A stretch of DNA of 64,000 nt from Alphaproteobacteria bacterium (GTDB taxonomy: Bacteria; Pseudomonadota; Alphaproteobacteria; Acetobacterales; Acetobacteraceae): assembly GCA_020850755.1 (NCBI GenBank), contig JADZEB010000004.1:1-64000 (forward strand), given 5' to 3'. The notes below the pieces were generated by a model. The model ran no database searches and was not told the origin of the DNA. It saw only the letters and a program-made list of their open reading frames with translations. The position numbers and the translations under genes are program-made. Shown piece by piece: positions 53,970-63,319 of the stretch (positions are counted from its first letter, which is position 1; every line of letters starts with the position of its first letter).

Positions 53970-54437
53970 ATGCGCCACGCCCTTGCAGCAGCGGCCATGC
54001 TTCTGGCCGCGATCGCCCTGCCGCCCCGGCCCGCTTCCGCCCAGCCGGCAACGCCGCAACCGGTGACCGAACTGCGCGCCATTCCGCCGGCGATGGAAGC
54101 CGCGTTCGGCGCCGGCAATGCCGAGGCGATGGCCGCCCTGTATGACGAAAGCGCAATCCTGCTGCCACCACAGGGCGGCACGGTGCAGGGCCGGGCGGCG
54201 CTGCGCGATCTGTACGCGCGCAACTTCGCCGCCGGGCGCCACGTCTTCCGCGCCACCGGGTTCCGCGTCGATAGCGACAGCCAGCGCGCCGTGGCAATCC
54301 TGGACTGGGTGCAGCAGATATCCCCGCCCGGCCGCGCGGCAATCAGCCTGGCCGGACGCACCATGCTCCATCTCAAGCGGCGGGGCGATGCCTGGGTGAT
54401 CGTCGCGGACATGTACCAGATCCTGCCGCGGCAATAG
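53970..54437 (+). CDS. Exported SnoaL/DUF4440-like protein
   Basis: 155 residues. A signal peptide (ALAAAAMLLAAIALPPRPASAQ) precedes an NTF2-like fold: MEAAFGAGNAEAMAALYDESAILLPPQGGTVQGRAALRDLYA, then beta strands ending DAWVIVADMYQIL. The pattern matches SnoaL/DUF4440 proteins; no specific reaction can be assigned. It starts at 53970 and precedes the ABC binding protein by 80 bp. Confidence 0.82.
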   Translation: MRHALAAAAMLLAAIALPPRPASAQPATPQPVTELRAIPPAMEAAFGAGNAEAMAALYDESAILLPPQGGTVQGRAALRDLYARNFAAGRHVFRATGFRVDSDSQRAVAILDWVQQISPPGRAAISLAGRTMLHLKRRGDAWVIVADMYQILPRQ

Positions 54438-54517
54438 GCGCATCATTGCTGTTGCCCGCGCCCGCGCGCTCGGCCACGTTATGGCCCCCACCGCATCCGA
54501 CGACGGAGACCAGCACC

Positions 54518-55519
54518 ATGCGCCGCCCGTTCCTTGCCGCGGCCGCCTTCCTGGCCGCAACGCTCGCGAGCCTTGCGCCGGCTGCCGCCCAGGACCGCGT
54601 CACCTTCGGGTCCGACTGGCGCGCCCAGGCCGAGCATGGCGGCTTCTACCAGGCGATGGCCGCCGGCCTCTATGCCCGGCGCGGGATCGAGGTGACGATC
54701 CGCCAGGGCGGGCCGCAGATCAACCACACCCAGCTTCTGGCCGCCGGCCGCGTCGATTTCGCGCTCACCTCCAACACGGTGCTGGCGCTCAACTTCGTGC
54801 GCGAGAACCTGCCGCTGGTGGCCATCGCCGCATTGTTCCAGAAGGACCCGCAGGTCCTGATCGCCCATGCCGGGCAGGGCAATGACCGGCTGGCCGATCT
54901 GCGCGGCAAGCCGATCATGATCGGCGCCGATACGCGCGTCTCCTCCTGGCAGTGGCTGAAGGCGCGCTTCGGTTACAGCGACGAGCAGATCCGCCCCTAC
55001 ACCTTCAACATGGCCCCCTTCCTCGCCGACCGTCGCGCGATCCAGCAGGGCTATCTCGGCTCCGAGCCGTTCCTCCTGCGCCAGGCCGGCGCCGAGCCGG
55101 TGGCGATGCTGCTCGCCGACGAGGGCTATCCCGGCTATGCGGCGCTGATCTCCACCACGCGCCGGCTGGTCCAGGAGAAGCCCGACCTCGTGCAGCGCTT
55201 CGTCGATGCCACGATCGAGGGCTGGTACGGCTATCTCTACGGCGATCCGGCGGCGGCGAACGCGCTGATCAAGCGCGACAACCCGGAGATGACCGACGCG
55301 CTCCTGGCCTATGGCCGCGAGGCGATGATCCGCTACGGCATCGTCGATTCCGGCGATGCCGTGCAGCAGGGCGTCGGCGCCATGACGGAAGCGCGCTGGC
55401 AGGCCTTCTTCCAGGCCATGAGCGGCGCCGGGGTGATGCCGGCCGATCTCGCCTGGCGCAACGCCTACACGGCGCAATTCGTCAATCGCCGCGTCGGCAT
55501 CGAGTTGCGCCCGCGCTGA
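54518..55519 (+). CDS. ABC transporter substrate-binding protein (NMT1/THI5-like), second system
   Basis: 333 residues. Signal peptide [20 protein letters not shown], then [38 protein letters not shown], the NMT1/THI5-like start. A GGAG ribosome site precedes the ATG. It starts a co-directional operon with the ATPase and permease genes downstream. The ligand is unknown; the family transports pyrimidine precursors, sulfonates and similar molecules. Confidence 0.9.
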   Translation: MRRPFLAAAAFLAATLASLAPAAAQDRVTFGSDWRAQAEHGGFYQAMAAGLYARRGIEVTIRQGGPQINHTQLLAAGRVDFALTSNTVLALNFVRENLPLVAIAALFQKDPQVLIAHAGQGNDRLADLRGKPIMIGADTRVSSWQWLKARFGYSDEQIRPYTFNMAPFLADRRAIQQGYLGSEPFLLRQAGAEPVAMLLADEGYPGYAALISTTRRLVQEKPDLVQRFVDATIEGWYGYLYGDPAAANALIKRDNPEMTDALLAYGREAMIRYGIVDSGDAVQQGVGAMTEARWQAFFQAMSGAGVMPADLAWRNAYTAQFVNRRVGIELRPR

Positions 55520-55559
55520 ACGCGCGCCCACTCCCCCGCCTGCGCGCGCGCCGGACGGC

Positions 55560-56339
55560 ATGGCGTCCCCACCCCTGTTCCACACCGAGCGGCTCGGGCA
55601 TCGCTTCGCCTCGGGCACGGAGGCGCTGCTCGATGTGCGCCTAGGGGTCGATCGCGGCGAGTTCCTGGCCCTGCTCGGCCCCTCGGGCTGCGGCAAGAGC
55701 ACGCTCCTGCGCCTGCTCGCCGGGCTGGATCGGCCGAGCGCGGGCGCCGTGCACTGGGATGGCGGCGCCCCGCCCCGCCCGGGCGAGATCGGCTTCGTCT
55801 TCCAGGAACCGACTCTGATGCCCTGGGCGACGGTGGCCGACAATGTCTGGCTGCCCCTGCGCCTGCGCGGGCTTTCGCGCGCCGAGGCGGGCCCGCGCGT
55901 CGCCGCCGTGCTGGAACAGGTGGGGCTGGAAGGCTTTGCGGACGCCTATCCGCGCCAGCTTTCCGGCGGGATGAAGATGCGCGTCTCGATCGCGCGCGCG
56001 CTGGTCACGCGCCCGCGCGTGCTGCTGCTGGACGAGCCCTTCGCCGCGCTCGACGAACTCACGCGCTTCCGCCTCAACGATGATCTCCTGTCGCTGTGGC
56101 GGGCCGAGGGCATGACGATCCTGTTCGTCACCCACTCCGTGTTCGAGGCGGTGTTCCTGGCGCAGCGCGTGGCGATCATGTCGCCGCGGCCGGGGCGCAT
56201 CGCGGCCAGCCTGCCGATCGCCCTGCCCGAGCCGCGCGCCGGCAGGCTGCGCACCACGGCCGAGTTCGGCGCCGCCTGCGCCACCGTATCGGACGCGCTG
56301 GCCGCGACGATGGCCGAGGACGGGGCAGTGGCGCCATGA
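55560..56339 (+). CDS. ABC transporter ATP-binding protein (second NitT/TauT system)
   Basis: 259 residues. Walker [11 protein letters not shown]-loop [10 protein letters not shown], signature [15 protein letters not shown], Walker [14 protein letters not shown] and the switch His in [10 protein letters not shown]. It overlaps the permease gene by four bases (ATGA), indicating translational coupling. Confidence 0.95.
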   Translation: MASPPLFHTERLGHRFASGTEALLDVRLGVDRGEFLALLGPSGCGKSTLLRLLAGLDRPSAGAVHWDGGAPPRPGEIGFVFQEPTLMPWATVADNVWLPLRLRGLSRAEAGPRVAAVLEQVGLEGFADAYPRQLSGGMKMRVSIARALVTRPRVLLLDEPFAALDELTRFRLNDDLLSLWRAEGMTILFVTHSVFEAVFLAQRVAIMSPRPGRIAASLPIALPEPRAGRLRTTAEFGAACATVSDALAATMAEDGAVAP

Positions 56340-57172
56340 GCAGGTCCGCGCCCGACGCTGCGCCCGGCGCCCCCGCCCGCGCGCGCGAGAATGGCCGGCT
56401 GCGCCGCCTGCTTGCCCCGGTCGGGCTCGGGTTCCTGTTCCTCGGCGCCTGGGAATGGGCGGTGCGCGCCTTCGCCATCCCGCCCTACTTGCTGCCCGCG
56501 CCGAGCCTGATCGCGCAGACCCTGGGCAGCGACGGGGCGAGCCTGCTCGCCTCGCTCGGGATCACGCTGCTGATCACGGCCGCGGCCTTGGGTGCCGCGG
56601 TGCTGCTGGGCGGGCTGCTCGCGCTCCTGATGGCGCAGTCGCGCACGCTCGAAGCCGCGCTGTTCCCCTATGCGGTCGTGTTGCAGGTGACGCCGCTGGT
56701 GGCGATCGCGCCGCTGATCATCATCTGGACCGACAATATCGCCCTGTCCTTGGTGATCTGCGCCTGGATCGTGGCCTTCTTCCCGATCGTCGCCAACACC
56801 ACGCTCGGGCTCAACAGCGCGGCGCGCGAACTGCACGACCTGTTCCGGCTGAACGGCGCCACGCGCTGGCAGACGCTGCGCCTCCTGCGCGTCCCCGCCG
56901 CGCTGCCCTATTTCCTGGCCGGCTTGCGCATCTCGGGCGGGCTCGCGCTGATCGGGGCGGTGGTGGCCGAGTTCGTCGCCGGCACCGGCGGCACATCGAG
57001 CGGGCTTGCGAGCCGCATCCTGGAAGCCGGCTATCGCCTCCAGATCCCGCGCATGTTCGCCGCCCTGCTGCTGCTCTCGGCGGCGGGGCTGGCGATCTTC
57101 TGGGCGCTCTCGGCGCTGTCGCGCCAGCTCCTGCGCCACTGGCACGAAAGCGCCCTCGACCCCGAGCGGTGA
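56336..57172 (+). CDS. ABC transporter permease (second NitT/TauT system)
   Basis: 278 residues starting [13 protein letters not shown] at 56336. Six helices are expected; the ATPase-contact segment is AARELHDLFRLNGATRWQTLRLLRVPAALPYFLAGLRIS. It completes a three-gene importer with the two genes before it. A longer frame upstream is only an artefact of overlap. Confidence 0.92.
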   Translation: MSRSAPDAAPGAPARARENGRLRRLLAPVGLGFLFLGAWEWAVRAFAIPPYLLPAPSLIAQTLGSDGASLLASLGITLLITAAALGAAVLLGGLLALLMAQSRTLEAALFPYAVVLQVTPLVAIAPLIIIWTDNIALSLVICAWIVAFFPIVANTTLGLNSAARELHDLFRLNGATRWQTLRLLRVPAALPYFLAGLRISGGLALIGAVVAEFVAGTGGTSSGLASRILEAGYRLQIPRMFAALLLLSAAGLAIFWALSALSRQLLRHWHESALDPER

Positions 57173-57216
57173 AGACAGCGCCGGGGCCGAGTTGGTCGCG
57201 GTCGCGCAGCTGCGCC

Positions 57217-57831
57217 CTATGCCTCGCGCAGGGCGCGCGCCGCGCGTGCCGCATCGCGCGCGTAGCAGCGATCGAGCCAGCGCTTGACGTTCGGCACCGC
57301 GCCGAGATCCATCGACAAGGCGCGATAGAGCACCGAGGCGAGGTTGAGATCGGCCACGGTGAACTTCTCGCCGAGCAGGAAGGCACGGGTGGCGAGATGC
57401 TGGTCCAGAACCGCGAGCGGCTTCTTCAGCGCCTCCAGCGCCGCCGCCGCCTTGGCCGGGTCGCGCGCCTCGGGCGCCAGCACCATGGTGTGGTAGCCCC
57501 AGGCATTCACATGTGCTTCCAGCTCGGTGACGCCGAAGAAGCTCCACTGGAAGGCCTGGCCCTCGCCCTCGATCGTGTCGGGCCAGATCGTCTTCTGGCC
57601 ATACTTGCGCGCGAGATAGAGCGTGATCGCCATGCTCTCGACCAGCCTGAGGCCGTCATCCTCGATCGCGGGAACGCGCCCGAGCGGGTTGATGGCGAGA
57701 TACTCAGGCGTCTTGTTCGAGCCGTCGGCGAAGCCGATCTCGACATGCTCGTAGGGGATCGTCAGTTCGGTTGCCGCCCAGAGCACGCGGAAGGTGCGCG
57801 ACTTGGCGATGCCGTAGATGCGCAGACCCAT
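57217..57831 (-). CDS. Glutathione S-transferase family protein
   Basis: 204 residues with an N-terminal thioredoxin-like domain (LRIYGIAKSRTFRVLWAATELTIPYE; INPLGRVPAIEDDGLRLVESMAITLYLARKYG; the Ser in VESMAI is the usual glutathione contact) and an all-helical C-terminal domain. It is probably cytosolic. It lies 46 bp downstream of the enoyl-CoA hydratase on the same strand and is convergent with the ABC operon. Confidence 0.9.
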   Translation of the reverse strand: MGLRIYGIAKSRTFRVLWAATELTIPYEHVEIGFADGSNKTPEYLAINPLGRVPAIEDDGLRLVESMAITLYLARKYGQKTIWPDTIEGEGQAFQWSFFGVTELEAHVNAWGYHTMVLAPEARDPAKAAAALEALKKPLAVLDQHLATRAFLLGEKFTVADLNLASVLYRALSMDLGAVPNVKRWLDRCYARDAARAARALREA

Positions 57832-57877
57832 GATGTTCGCTCCTTCTGTTGGGGCCAGTGGTGCCGCGGCGCGCCGC

Positions 57878-58672
57878 CTAGCGGCCGCGGAAACTCGGCG
57901 CTTCCTTGCGCGCGAATGCGGCGATCGCGTTCTTGTAGTCCTCGGTCTGGCGGATGATCGCCATGTGCGAGGAGATCAGGTCGAGATGCTGGCCGAGCGT
58001 CATCGACTGGCCCTGGTAGACCGCGCGCTTGATCATGCGGATGGCGATCGCCGGCCCAGCCGCCAGCCGCCGCGCGAAGGCCATCGTCTCGGGCAGCAGC
58101 GCGTCATCGGCATAGACGCGGTTCACAAGGCCGATGCGCTCGGCCTCGCGCGCGGAAACCCAGTCGCCGGTCCAGAGCATCTCCAGCGCGCGCCCGACAC
58201 CGACCAAGCGCGGCAGGTACCACGCCCCGCCCTCGCCCGGCACCAGGCCCACCTTCACATAGCCCTCGCTGAAGCGCGCGCTCTCGGACGCGAAGCGGAT
58301 ATCGGCATGCAGCGCCACATCCATGCCTGCGCCCACGGCGACACCGTTCACCGCGGCGATATAGGGCTTGTCCAGCGCCTCGGCGGCACGGTTGAGGCGG
58401 TGCAAATTCTCGAACAGGCGGTTCTTCTCGCCATGGGCCGTGGTGCCGTCCTTCTCGCGCTCGCCCATCGCGCGCACATCGCCGCCCGAGCAGAAGGCGC
58501 CCGGCGCGCCGGTGAGAACCACAGCGCCCACCTCGGCCGCCTCGCGCGCCTGCTGCAACGCCGCGACCCAGGCCTCGATCATCTCCTGGGTGAAGGCATT
58601 GCGCTTCTCGGGGTTGTTGAGCGTGATCGTCATCACGCCCTGCTCGATCGCGACGGCCAGCTTCTCGGTCAT
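57878..58672 (-). CDS. Enoyl-CoA hydratase/isomerase
   Basis: 264 residues of the crotonase superfamily. The acyl-CoA binding and oxyanion region VVLTGAPGAFCSGGDVRAM and the segment PYIAAVNGVAVGAGMDVALHADIRFASESARFSEGYVKVGLVPGEGGAWYLPRLVG contain the usual glycine pair and the acidic residues. It starts MTEKLAVAIEQGVMTITLNNPEKRNAF. It may serve the acyl-CoA pathway together with the nearby dehydrogenase and CoA transferase; this is inferred. Confidence 0.93.
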   Translation of the reverse strand: MTEKLAVAIEQGVMTITLNNPEKRNAFTQEMIEAWVAALQQAREAAEVGAVVLTGAPGAFCSGGDVRAMGEREKDGTTAHGEKNRLFENLHRLNRAAEALDKPYIAAVNGVAVGAGMDVALHADIRFASESARFSEGYVKVGLVPGEGGAWYLPRLVGVGRALEMLWTGDWVSAREAERIGLVNRVYADDALLPETMAFARRLAAGPAIAIRMIKRAVYQGQSMTLGQHLDLISSHMAIIRQTEDYKNAIAAFARKEAPSFRGR

Positions 58673-58785
58673 GGCGGGGTGCGCCCTCCTTCCCTCTCTG
58701 TCACTCTGTTCCGTGCGGGCAATGTTCTCGCCCGCCTAGGCCGAGCATACTAGCCCCCTTGTCCAACCGTAAGGAGCGTGTCGCC

Positions 58786-59109
58786 ATGGCCGACAACATC
58801 GTGAACCTGCGCATCTACACGCTGAAGCCGCGCGCCACCCCCGAATATCTGCGCCTGTTCCGCGAGCACGGGCTGGCCTTGCAGCTCAAGTATCTCGGTG
58901 CGCCGCTCGGCTACTATCAGAGCGAGATCGGGCCCTTGAACCAGATCGTCCACCTCTGGGGCTATGAAAGCCTGGCTGACATGGAAGCCCGCCGCGGGGC
59001 GCGCAACGCCGACCCGGCCTGGAAGGCCTATGGCCAGATGAACGGCCATCTGGTCGACCACCAGGAGGACCGGGTGCTGCGCAAGGTGGAACTGCCGCGC
59101 CTCGGCTGA
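58786..59109 (+). CDS. NIPSNAP family protein
   Basis: 107 residues. Starts MADNIVNLRIYTLKPRATPEYLRLF, with the NIPSNAP-type IVHLWGYESLADMEARRGA. An AAGGAG ribosome site precedes the ATG at 58786, so the alternative TTG at 58759 is not used. Family members form dimeric alpha/beta barrels; the function is poorly known. Confidence 0.88.
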   Translation: MADNIVNLRIYTLKPRATPEYLRLFREHGLALQLKYLGAPLGYYQSEIGPLNQIVHLWGYESLADMEARRGARNADPAWKAYGQMNGHLVDHQEDRVLRKVELPRLG

Positions 59110-59181
59110 GCGCGGGCACCGGGCGGCACGAGCGGCCCAGGCCGCCGCGCGCTGCGCCGCCTTGCCCCAGGCTGCCCGGCC

Positions 59182-59385
59182 CTACGCTTCAGCGGGCACC
59201 TTGTAGCCGGCCTTGCGGATGGCGGCCGCCACCGCCGCAAGGTCGGCCGCGCCCGCGACCGCCACCTCGCCCTTGGCCAGATCGACGCTTGCGGTGCTGC
59301 CGGGGGCGGCGCGCTCGGCCGCCTTTTTCACGCTGCGCGCGCAGCCCTCGCACGTCATCCCTTCCACTTTCAGCACGCTTGGCAT
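59182..59385 (-). CDS. Heavy-metal-associated (copper chaperone-like) protein
   Basis: A 67-residue HMA domain protein with the metal-binding motif MTCEGCARSV, cysteines at 12 and 15, in a ferredoxin-like fold (VEGMTCEGC...GEVAVAGAADLAAVAAAIRKAGY). It resembles CopZ-type copper chaperones. No copper ATPase is adjacent. Confidence 0.9.
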   Translation of the reverse strand: MPSVLKVEGMTCEGCARSVKKAAERAAPGSTASVDLAKGEVAVAGAADLAAVAAAIRKAGYKVPAEA

Positions 59386-59492
59386 AGGTCAGTCTCCGCC
59401 CATTCCGCTCCGGCGGCCGGGAGACTAGCATCCCGCGCCCGGCACGGCTTGCGCCAAGTCAAACACGCCCCTCCCGCTTCGGAAGCCCCGTC

Positions 59493-60545
59493 ATGACCGC
59501 CAACGCCCACCGCGTGTTCTATTTCAACTTCGTCCAGCACCAGGCCTTCCTCGATGTGCTCGGGGCGCGGGCGGACATCTCGGTGCAGAAGCTGCTCTAC
59601 AGCGACCCGTTCGAGCAGAGCTTCGCCGCGATGCAGGGCGCGCACGCCTACCAGGCCACCTCGGTGCGCGACGACCTGCCCAGGCCCTATTTCGTCACCG
59701 CCGAGTTCCTCCAGCGCGTGCCGAGCCTGCTGATCGTTTCCACCAACGGCGCGGGCTACGACACGATCGACGTTCCCGCCTGCACGGCGGCGGGCGTGCT
59801 GGTGGTGAACCAGCAGGGCGGCAACAAGGAGGGCGTGGCCGAGCACGCGCTGGCGATGATGCTGGGCGTCTCGAAGCGGCTCTACGAATCCGACCGGCTG
59901 ATGCGGCGCGGCGCGGTGAAGCGCCGCAACGACCTGATCGGCAACGACCTGCTGGGCAAGACAGTGGGCATCATCGGGCTCGGCAATATCGGCTCGCGCC
60001 TGGCCGAGATCGTCAAGCTCGGCTTCCGCTGCCGCGTGCTCGCCTGCGATCCCTATCTGAGCGAGACGCAATGCGCCGCGCGCGGGGCCGAGAAGGTCGC
60101 GCTCGACGATCTGCTGGCGCAGTCGGATTTCGTCTCGGTGCACTGCCCGCACAATGCCGAGACCGCCGGCATGATCGGGGCGCGGGAATTCGCGCTGATG
60201 AGGAAGGGTGCGTTCTTCGTCAACACCGCACGCTTCGGCATCCACGACGAGGAGGCGCTGCACGCGGCGCTCCTGTCCGGCCATCTCGGCGGGGCCGGGC
60301 TCGATGTCTGGCTGAAGGAGCCGCCGCCGGCCGACCACCCCCTGCTTGCCCTCGATACCGTCATCGGCAGCCCCCATGTCGCCGGCGTGACCCAGGAAAG
60401 CCGCGAGAAGGTGGCGATCTTCGCCGCCGAGCAGCTGATCGGCCTGTTCGATGGCGGCCGCCCGCCGCGGCTGATCAACCCCGAGGCCTGGCCCGCCTAT
60501 CGCGAGCGTTACCGCGCTACCTTCGGCCGCGCCCCGGCGCCCTGA
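59493..60545 (+). CDS. D-2-hydroxyacid dehydrogenase family protein
   Basis: 350 residues. The NAD-binding motif VGIIGLGNIGSRLAEI, the Arg in FFVNTARFG, the Glu in GLDVWLKEPPP and the His in SPHVAGVT match the catalytic triad Arg/Glu/His of the family. The starting region MTANAHRVFYFNF is conventional. Substrate unknown. It precedes a small basic protein. Confidence 0.9.
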   Translation: MTANAHRVFYFNFVQHQAFLDVLGARADISVQKLLYSDPFEQSFAAMQGAHAYQATSVRDDLPRPYFVTAEFLQRVPSLLIVSTNGAGYDTIDVPACTAAGVLVVNQQGGNKEGVAEHALAMMLGVSKRLYESDRLMRRGAVKRRNDLIGNDLLGKTVGIIGLGNIGSRLAEIVKLGFRCRVLACDPYLSETQCAARGAEKVALDDLLAQSDFVSVHCPHNAETAGMIGAREFALMRKGAFFVNTARFGIHDEEALHAALLSGHLGGAGLDVWLKEPPPADHPLLALDTVIGSPHVAGVTQESREKVAIFAAEQLIGLFDGGRPPRLINPEAWPAYRERYRATFGRAPAP

Positions 60546-60634
60546 GGGCGGAACGCCGCCCGCCTCTTGCGCGGCCACGGCGCCGCGCGCACTCTCCCGC
60601 CCCGAACGCACTGCCCAATCGAACCGAGGCTCAG

Positions 60635-60871
60635 ATGGCCAAAGAGATGACCGAGGCCCAGCGCGCCTACGAGGCGCGGCGCGCCGCGAAATACGGCATG
60701 ACGCTCGAGAAGTGGCTCGCCGAGAAGGAGAAGCGCGCCCGCGCCGATGCCAAGGCCCAGGCCAGCTTCGAGGCAGATGCCGCCGCGCGCTCGGCCAGCG
60801 GCGATGCCTCCGCCAAGGCGAAGAAGCCGGGCCTCATCTCGCGGCTGCTCGGGCGTCGGCGCTCCGGCTGA
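60635..60871 (+). CDS. Small basic helical protein
   Basis: A 78-residue protein, starting MAKEMTEAQRAYEARRAAKYGMTLEKWLAEKEKRARADAK, rich in Ala, Lys and Arg, with a basic tail GLISRLLGRRRSG. No membrane segment or recognised domain. It looks like a soluble, highly charged helix. Real coding potential is supported by a start 90 bp after the dehydrogenase and by ordinary codon use. Confidence 0.65.
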   Translation: MAKEMTEAQRAYEARRAAKYGMTLEKWLAEKEKRARADAKAQASFEADAAARSASGDASAKAKKPGLISRLLGRRRSG

Positions 60872-60899
60872 CCCGCCGGCGCGGCGCGGTGGCCGCGCC

Positions 60900-61445
60900 C
60901 TACAGCATCCGGTCCAGGATCCCGTCGCGCCGGACATACTGGTGGTAGAGCGCCGCACCGACATGCGCGGCAAGCGCCAGCACCAGAAGCCAGGTCAGCA
61001 CGAAGTGCGCGTTCTGCGCGTTCTGCGCGATCGCCTCGTCGTGCCCGACCGGATTGGGCAGCGGGATGATCCACCAGAAATCGAGCGGGAAGCCCCAGGC
61101 ATTGGTGGCGACGAAGCCGGTGACCGGAATCACCAGCAGCAGGCCATAGAGGCCGAAATGGGTCAGGTGCGCGCCAAGCCGCATGAACCAGGGCAGGTCG
61201 GCGGGCAGGGGCGGCGGCGGGTTCCGCGTTCGCCACCACAGCCGCAGCGCGGTCAGGAAGAAGATCGTCAGCCCGATCGACTCATGCAGGATGAACAGGT
61301 TGAGCTTGAGCGATTCCGGCTCGTCGAAACGGCGCGTCGCCAGCCCCTTGCCCAGCACGAAGCCGGTGACGATGAAGGCGGCCGTGAGCCAATGCAGCAG
61401 GCGCGCCATCGCCCCGTAGCGCCCGGCCTTGTACGCTTGCGGCAT
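60900..61445 (-). CDS. Cytochrome b561
   Basis: 181 residues, four membrane helices. Heme-ligand candidates are His in RLLHW, LHESIG, LTHFGLYG and AAHVGAALYHQY. It is a membrane diheme electron carrier. Start ATG 61445 has a GGAGGA site; the frame extends upstream to 61475. Confidence 0.92.
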   Translation of the reverse strand: MPQAYKAGRYGAMARLLHWLTAAFIVTGFVLGKGLATRRFDEPESLKLNLFILHESIGLTIFFLTALRLWWRTRNPPPPLPADLPWFMRLGAHLTHFGLYGLLLVIPVTGFVATNAWGFPLDFWWIIPLPNPVGHDEAIAQNAQNAHFVLTWLLVLALAAHVGAALYHQYVRRDGILDRML

Positions 61446-61599
61446 CGCTCGATCCTCCCCGCGGTCGGTCCACACCCGCTAAGGATGACGCAATCGCGCC
61501 CGCGCCGCCAGCATCCCGCACCGCCAAACCGCCCCCCGCTTCCCAGGCGCAGGCGGCTCGGCTATGGGGTGCCGAACGCCCCGGGCGCAGGAGAGACCC

Positions 61600-62325
61600 A
61601 TGACTGCCACGGCTGAGCAGCCCCCTCGCGGGCCGACGGTCCCGGACTGGCCCGACTGGTCGCATGCCCGCCCCGGCGCGCGCTTCACCGACTGGCTGCG
61701 CGAGAACGCCGAGCCGGACTGGACTGCCGCCACCACCCACCGCTTCACCCGCGAGTTGGCCGCCGGCACGCTCGATCCCGATGTGATGCGCCGCTACCTG
61801 GTGCAGGACTACAGCTTCATCGACGCCTTCGTGCGCCTGCTCGGCGCCGCCGTCCATGCCGCGCCCGCGCTCGCCGATCGCATCCCGATGGGCCGCTTCC
61901 TCGGCATGATCGTCTCGGACGAGAACACCTATTTCGTCCGCGCGATGGACGCCCTCGGCATTGCCGAGGCCGAGCGCACCCGCCCCGCCCTGCGCCCGCC
62001 CACCCGCGCCTTCCAGTCGCTGATGACCGAGGCCGCCGGCAGCGGCCGCTACGCCGAGATGCTGGCCGTGCTGGTGGTGGCGGAATGGAGCTACCTCGCC
62101 TGGGCCAGCGCCGTGCAGCATGCCGACCCGCCGCAATTCTGGTCCAGGGAATGGATCGCGCTGCACGCCAACCCCTATTTCGCGGGGTTCGTCGGCTGGC
62201 TGCGCGGCCAGCTCGACCGCGAGGGGCCGGCGCTGGACGCCGCCGCGCGCGGGCGCGTGCTGGCCCATTTCCGCGCGGCGGCCGCGCTGGAACGCGCCTT
62301 CTTCGACGAGACCTACAAGGCCTGA
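61600..62325 (+). CDS. TenA family protein (Cys-free form)
   Basis: 241 residues, TenA/thiaminase II fold: NAEPDWTAATTHRFTRELAAGTLDPDVMRRYLVQDYSFIDAF, then RFLGMIVSDENTYFVRAMDALG, and the late AEWSYLAWASAV. The entire protein has no cysteine, so the classical TenA active-site Cys is absent; a Glu in AEW may take its place, as in the TenA_E group. TenA proteins salvage thiamine pyrimidine. No riboswitch was seen upstream. A GGAGAG site precedes the ATG. Confidence 0.85.
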   Translation: MTATAEQPPRGPTVPDWPDWSHARPGARFTDWLRENAEPDWTAATTHRFTRELAAGTLDPDVMRRYLVQDYSFIDAFVRLLGAAVHAAPALADRIPMGRFLGMIVSDENTYFVRAMDALGIAEAERTRPALRPPTRAFQSLMTEAAGSGRYAEMLAVLVVAEWSYLAWASAVQHADPPQFWSREWIALHANPYFAGFVGWLRGQLDREGPALDAAARGRVLAHFRAAAALERAFFDETYKA

Positions 62326-62335
62326 GGGGCCAAGC

Positions 62336-63319
62336 TTGAGCCCCTTCGTCCTCCTGGCGCATGCGGACTGGAGCGGCGCGCGCGAACGAGCGGCGGCGAA
62401 ACGCTGGGCAGTGCTGGCGCGCCGGCAAGGCAGGGGCTGGAGCGCCCTCGGCCCCGAGCCGGTGACCGATCCGCTTGCCTTCCTGCGCCGTCTGGCCGAG
62501 GAAGCCCGGGCGGCAGGCGGGGCGGCCTTGTTCGGCATCGACTGCCCGATCGGCCTGCCGCGGGCGTATCTTTCCGGTGGGAGAAGTTTCCGTAACAGGG
62601 ACTTCTGCGCCTTTCTGGATGCACTCGATCAACCGCGCTGGGCGCGCTTCTTCGATCCTGCGGGATCGGTCGACCAGGTCTCCCCTACCCGCCCGTTCTT
62701 TCCTTCCGGCCCGGTCAGCGGCGCCGGGCTGAAGGCACGTTTCCTGGAAAGACTGGGGCTTGACGCGCAAAGCCTGCTGCGCGCCTGCGACCGCGGCGGG
62801 GCCGACGGCGTGCGCGCAGCCTGCGGCCTGTTCTGGACGCTCGGCGGCAACCAGGTCGGCAAGGCGGCGATCAGCGCCTGGCGCGACCTGATCCGCCCCG
62901 CACGCACACTTGGCCTGCCGCTCAAGCTGTGGCCGTTCGAGGGCGCGCCGGACGCGCTCGCCGCGCCCGGGGCGGTGGTGATGGCCGAGACCTACCCGGC
63001 CGAAGCCTATGTGCGGGTGGGGCTGGCTCTGCCCAGTCGCAAGCGCACCCAGGGCTGGCGCACGGCGCAGGCGGGCGCGATCCGCGCCTGGGCGCGGCGC
63101 GAGGGCGTCACGCTCGCCCCGGCGCTGGCCCGCCTGATCGTGGACGGCTTCGGCCCCCGCCCCGAGGGCGAGGACCCGTTCGACGCGACGCTTGGCCTGC
63201 TCGGCATGGTCCCGGTGGCCATTGGCCGCCACCCGACCGGCACGCCTTCCGATCCGGTGATCCGCCGCTGGGAGGGCTGGATGCTCGGCCGGACGCTGGT
63301 TCCGCCGCGACCGCCTTAG
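62336..63319 (+). CDS. Hypothetical protein (DUF429-like)
   Basis: 327 residues from a TTG start at 62336 (SPFVLLAHADWSG). It contains FGIDCPIGLPRAYL, a phrase typical of DUF429 predicted RNase H-like nucleases, and AETYPAEAYVRVGL. The family link is tentative. It starts 10 bp after the TenA-like stop, and its stop overlaps that of the downstream reverse gene by two bases. Confidence 0.65.
   Translation: MSPFVLLAHADWSGARERAAAKRWAVLARRQGRGWSALGPEPVTDPLAFLRRLAEEARAAGGAALFGIDCPIGLPRAYLSGGRSFRNRDFCAFLDALDQPRWARFFDPAGSVDQVSPTRPFFPSGPVSGAGLKARFLERLGLDAQSLLRACDRGGADGVRAACGLFWTLGGNQVGKAAISAWRDLIRPARTLGLPLKLWPFEGAPDALAAPGAVVMAETYPAEAYVRVGLALPSRKRTQGWRTAQAGAIRAWARREGVTLAPALARLIVDGFGPRPEGEDPFDATLGLLGMVPVAIGRHPTGTPSDPVIRRWEGWMLGRTLVPPRPP

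Noticed and set aside
61446..61599. TPP riboswitch upstream of the TenA-like gene
   Set aside because: No CUGAGA-type motif or matching pairing was seen in the 154-bp leader.
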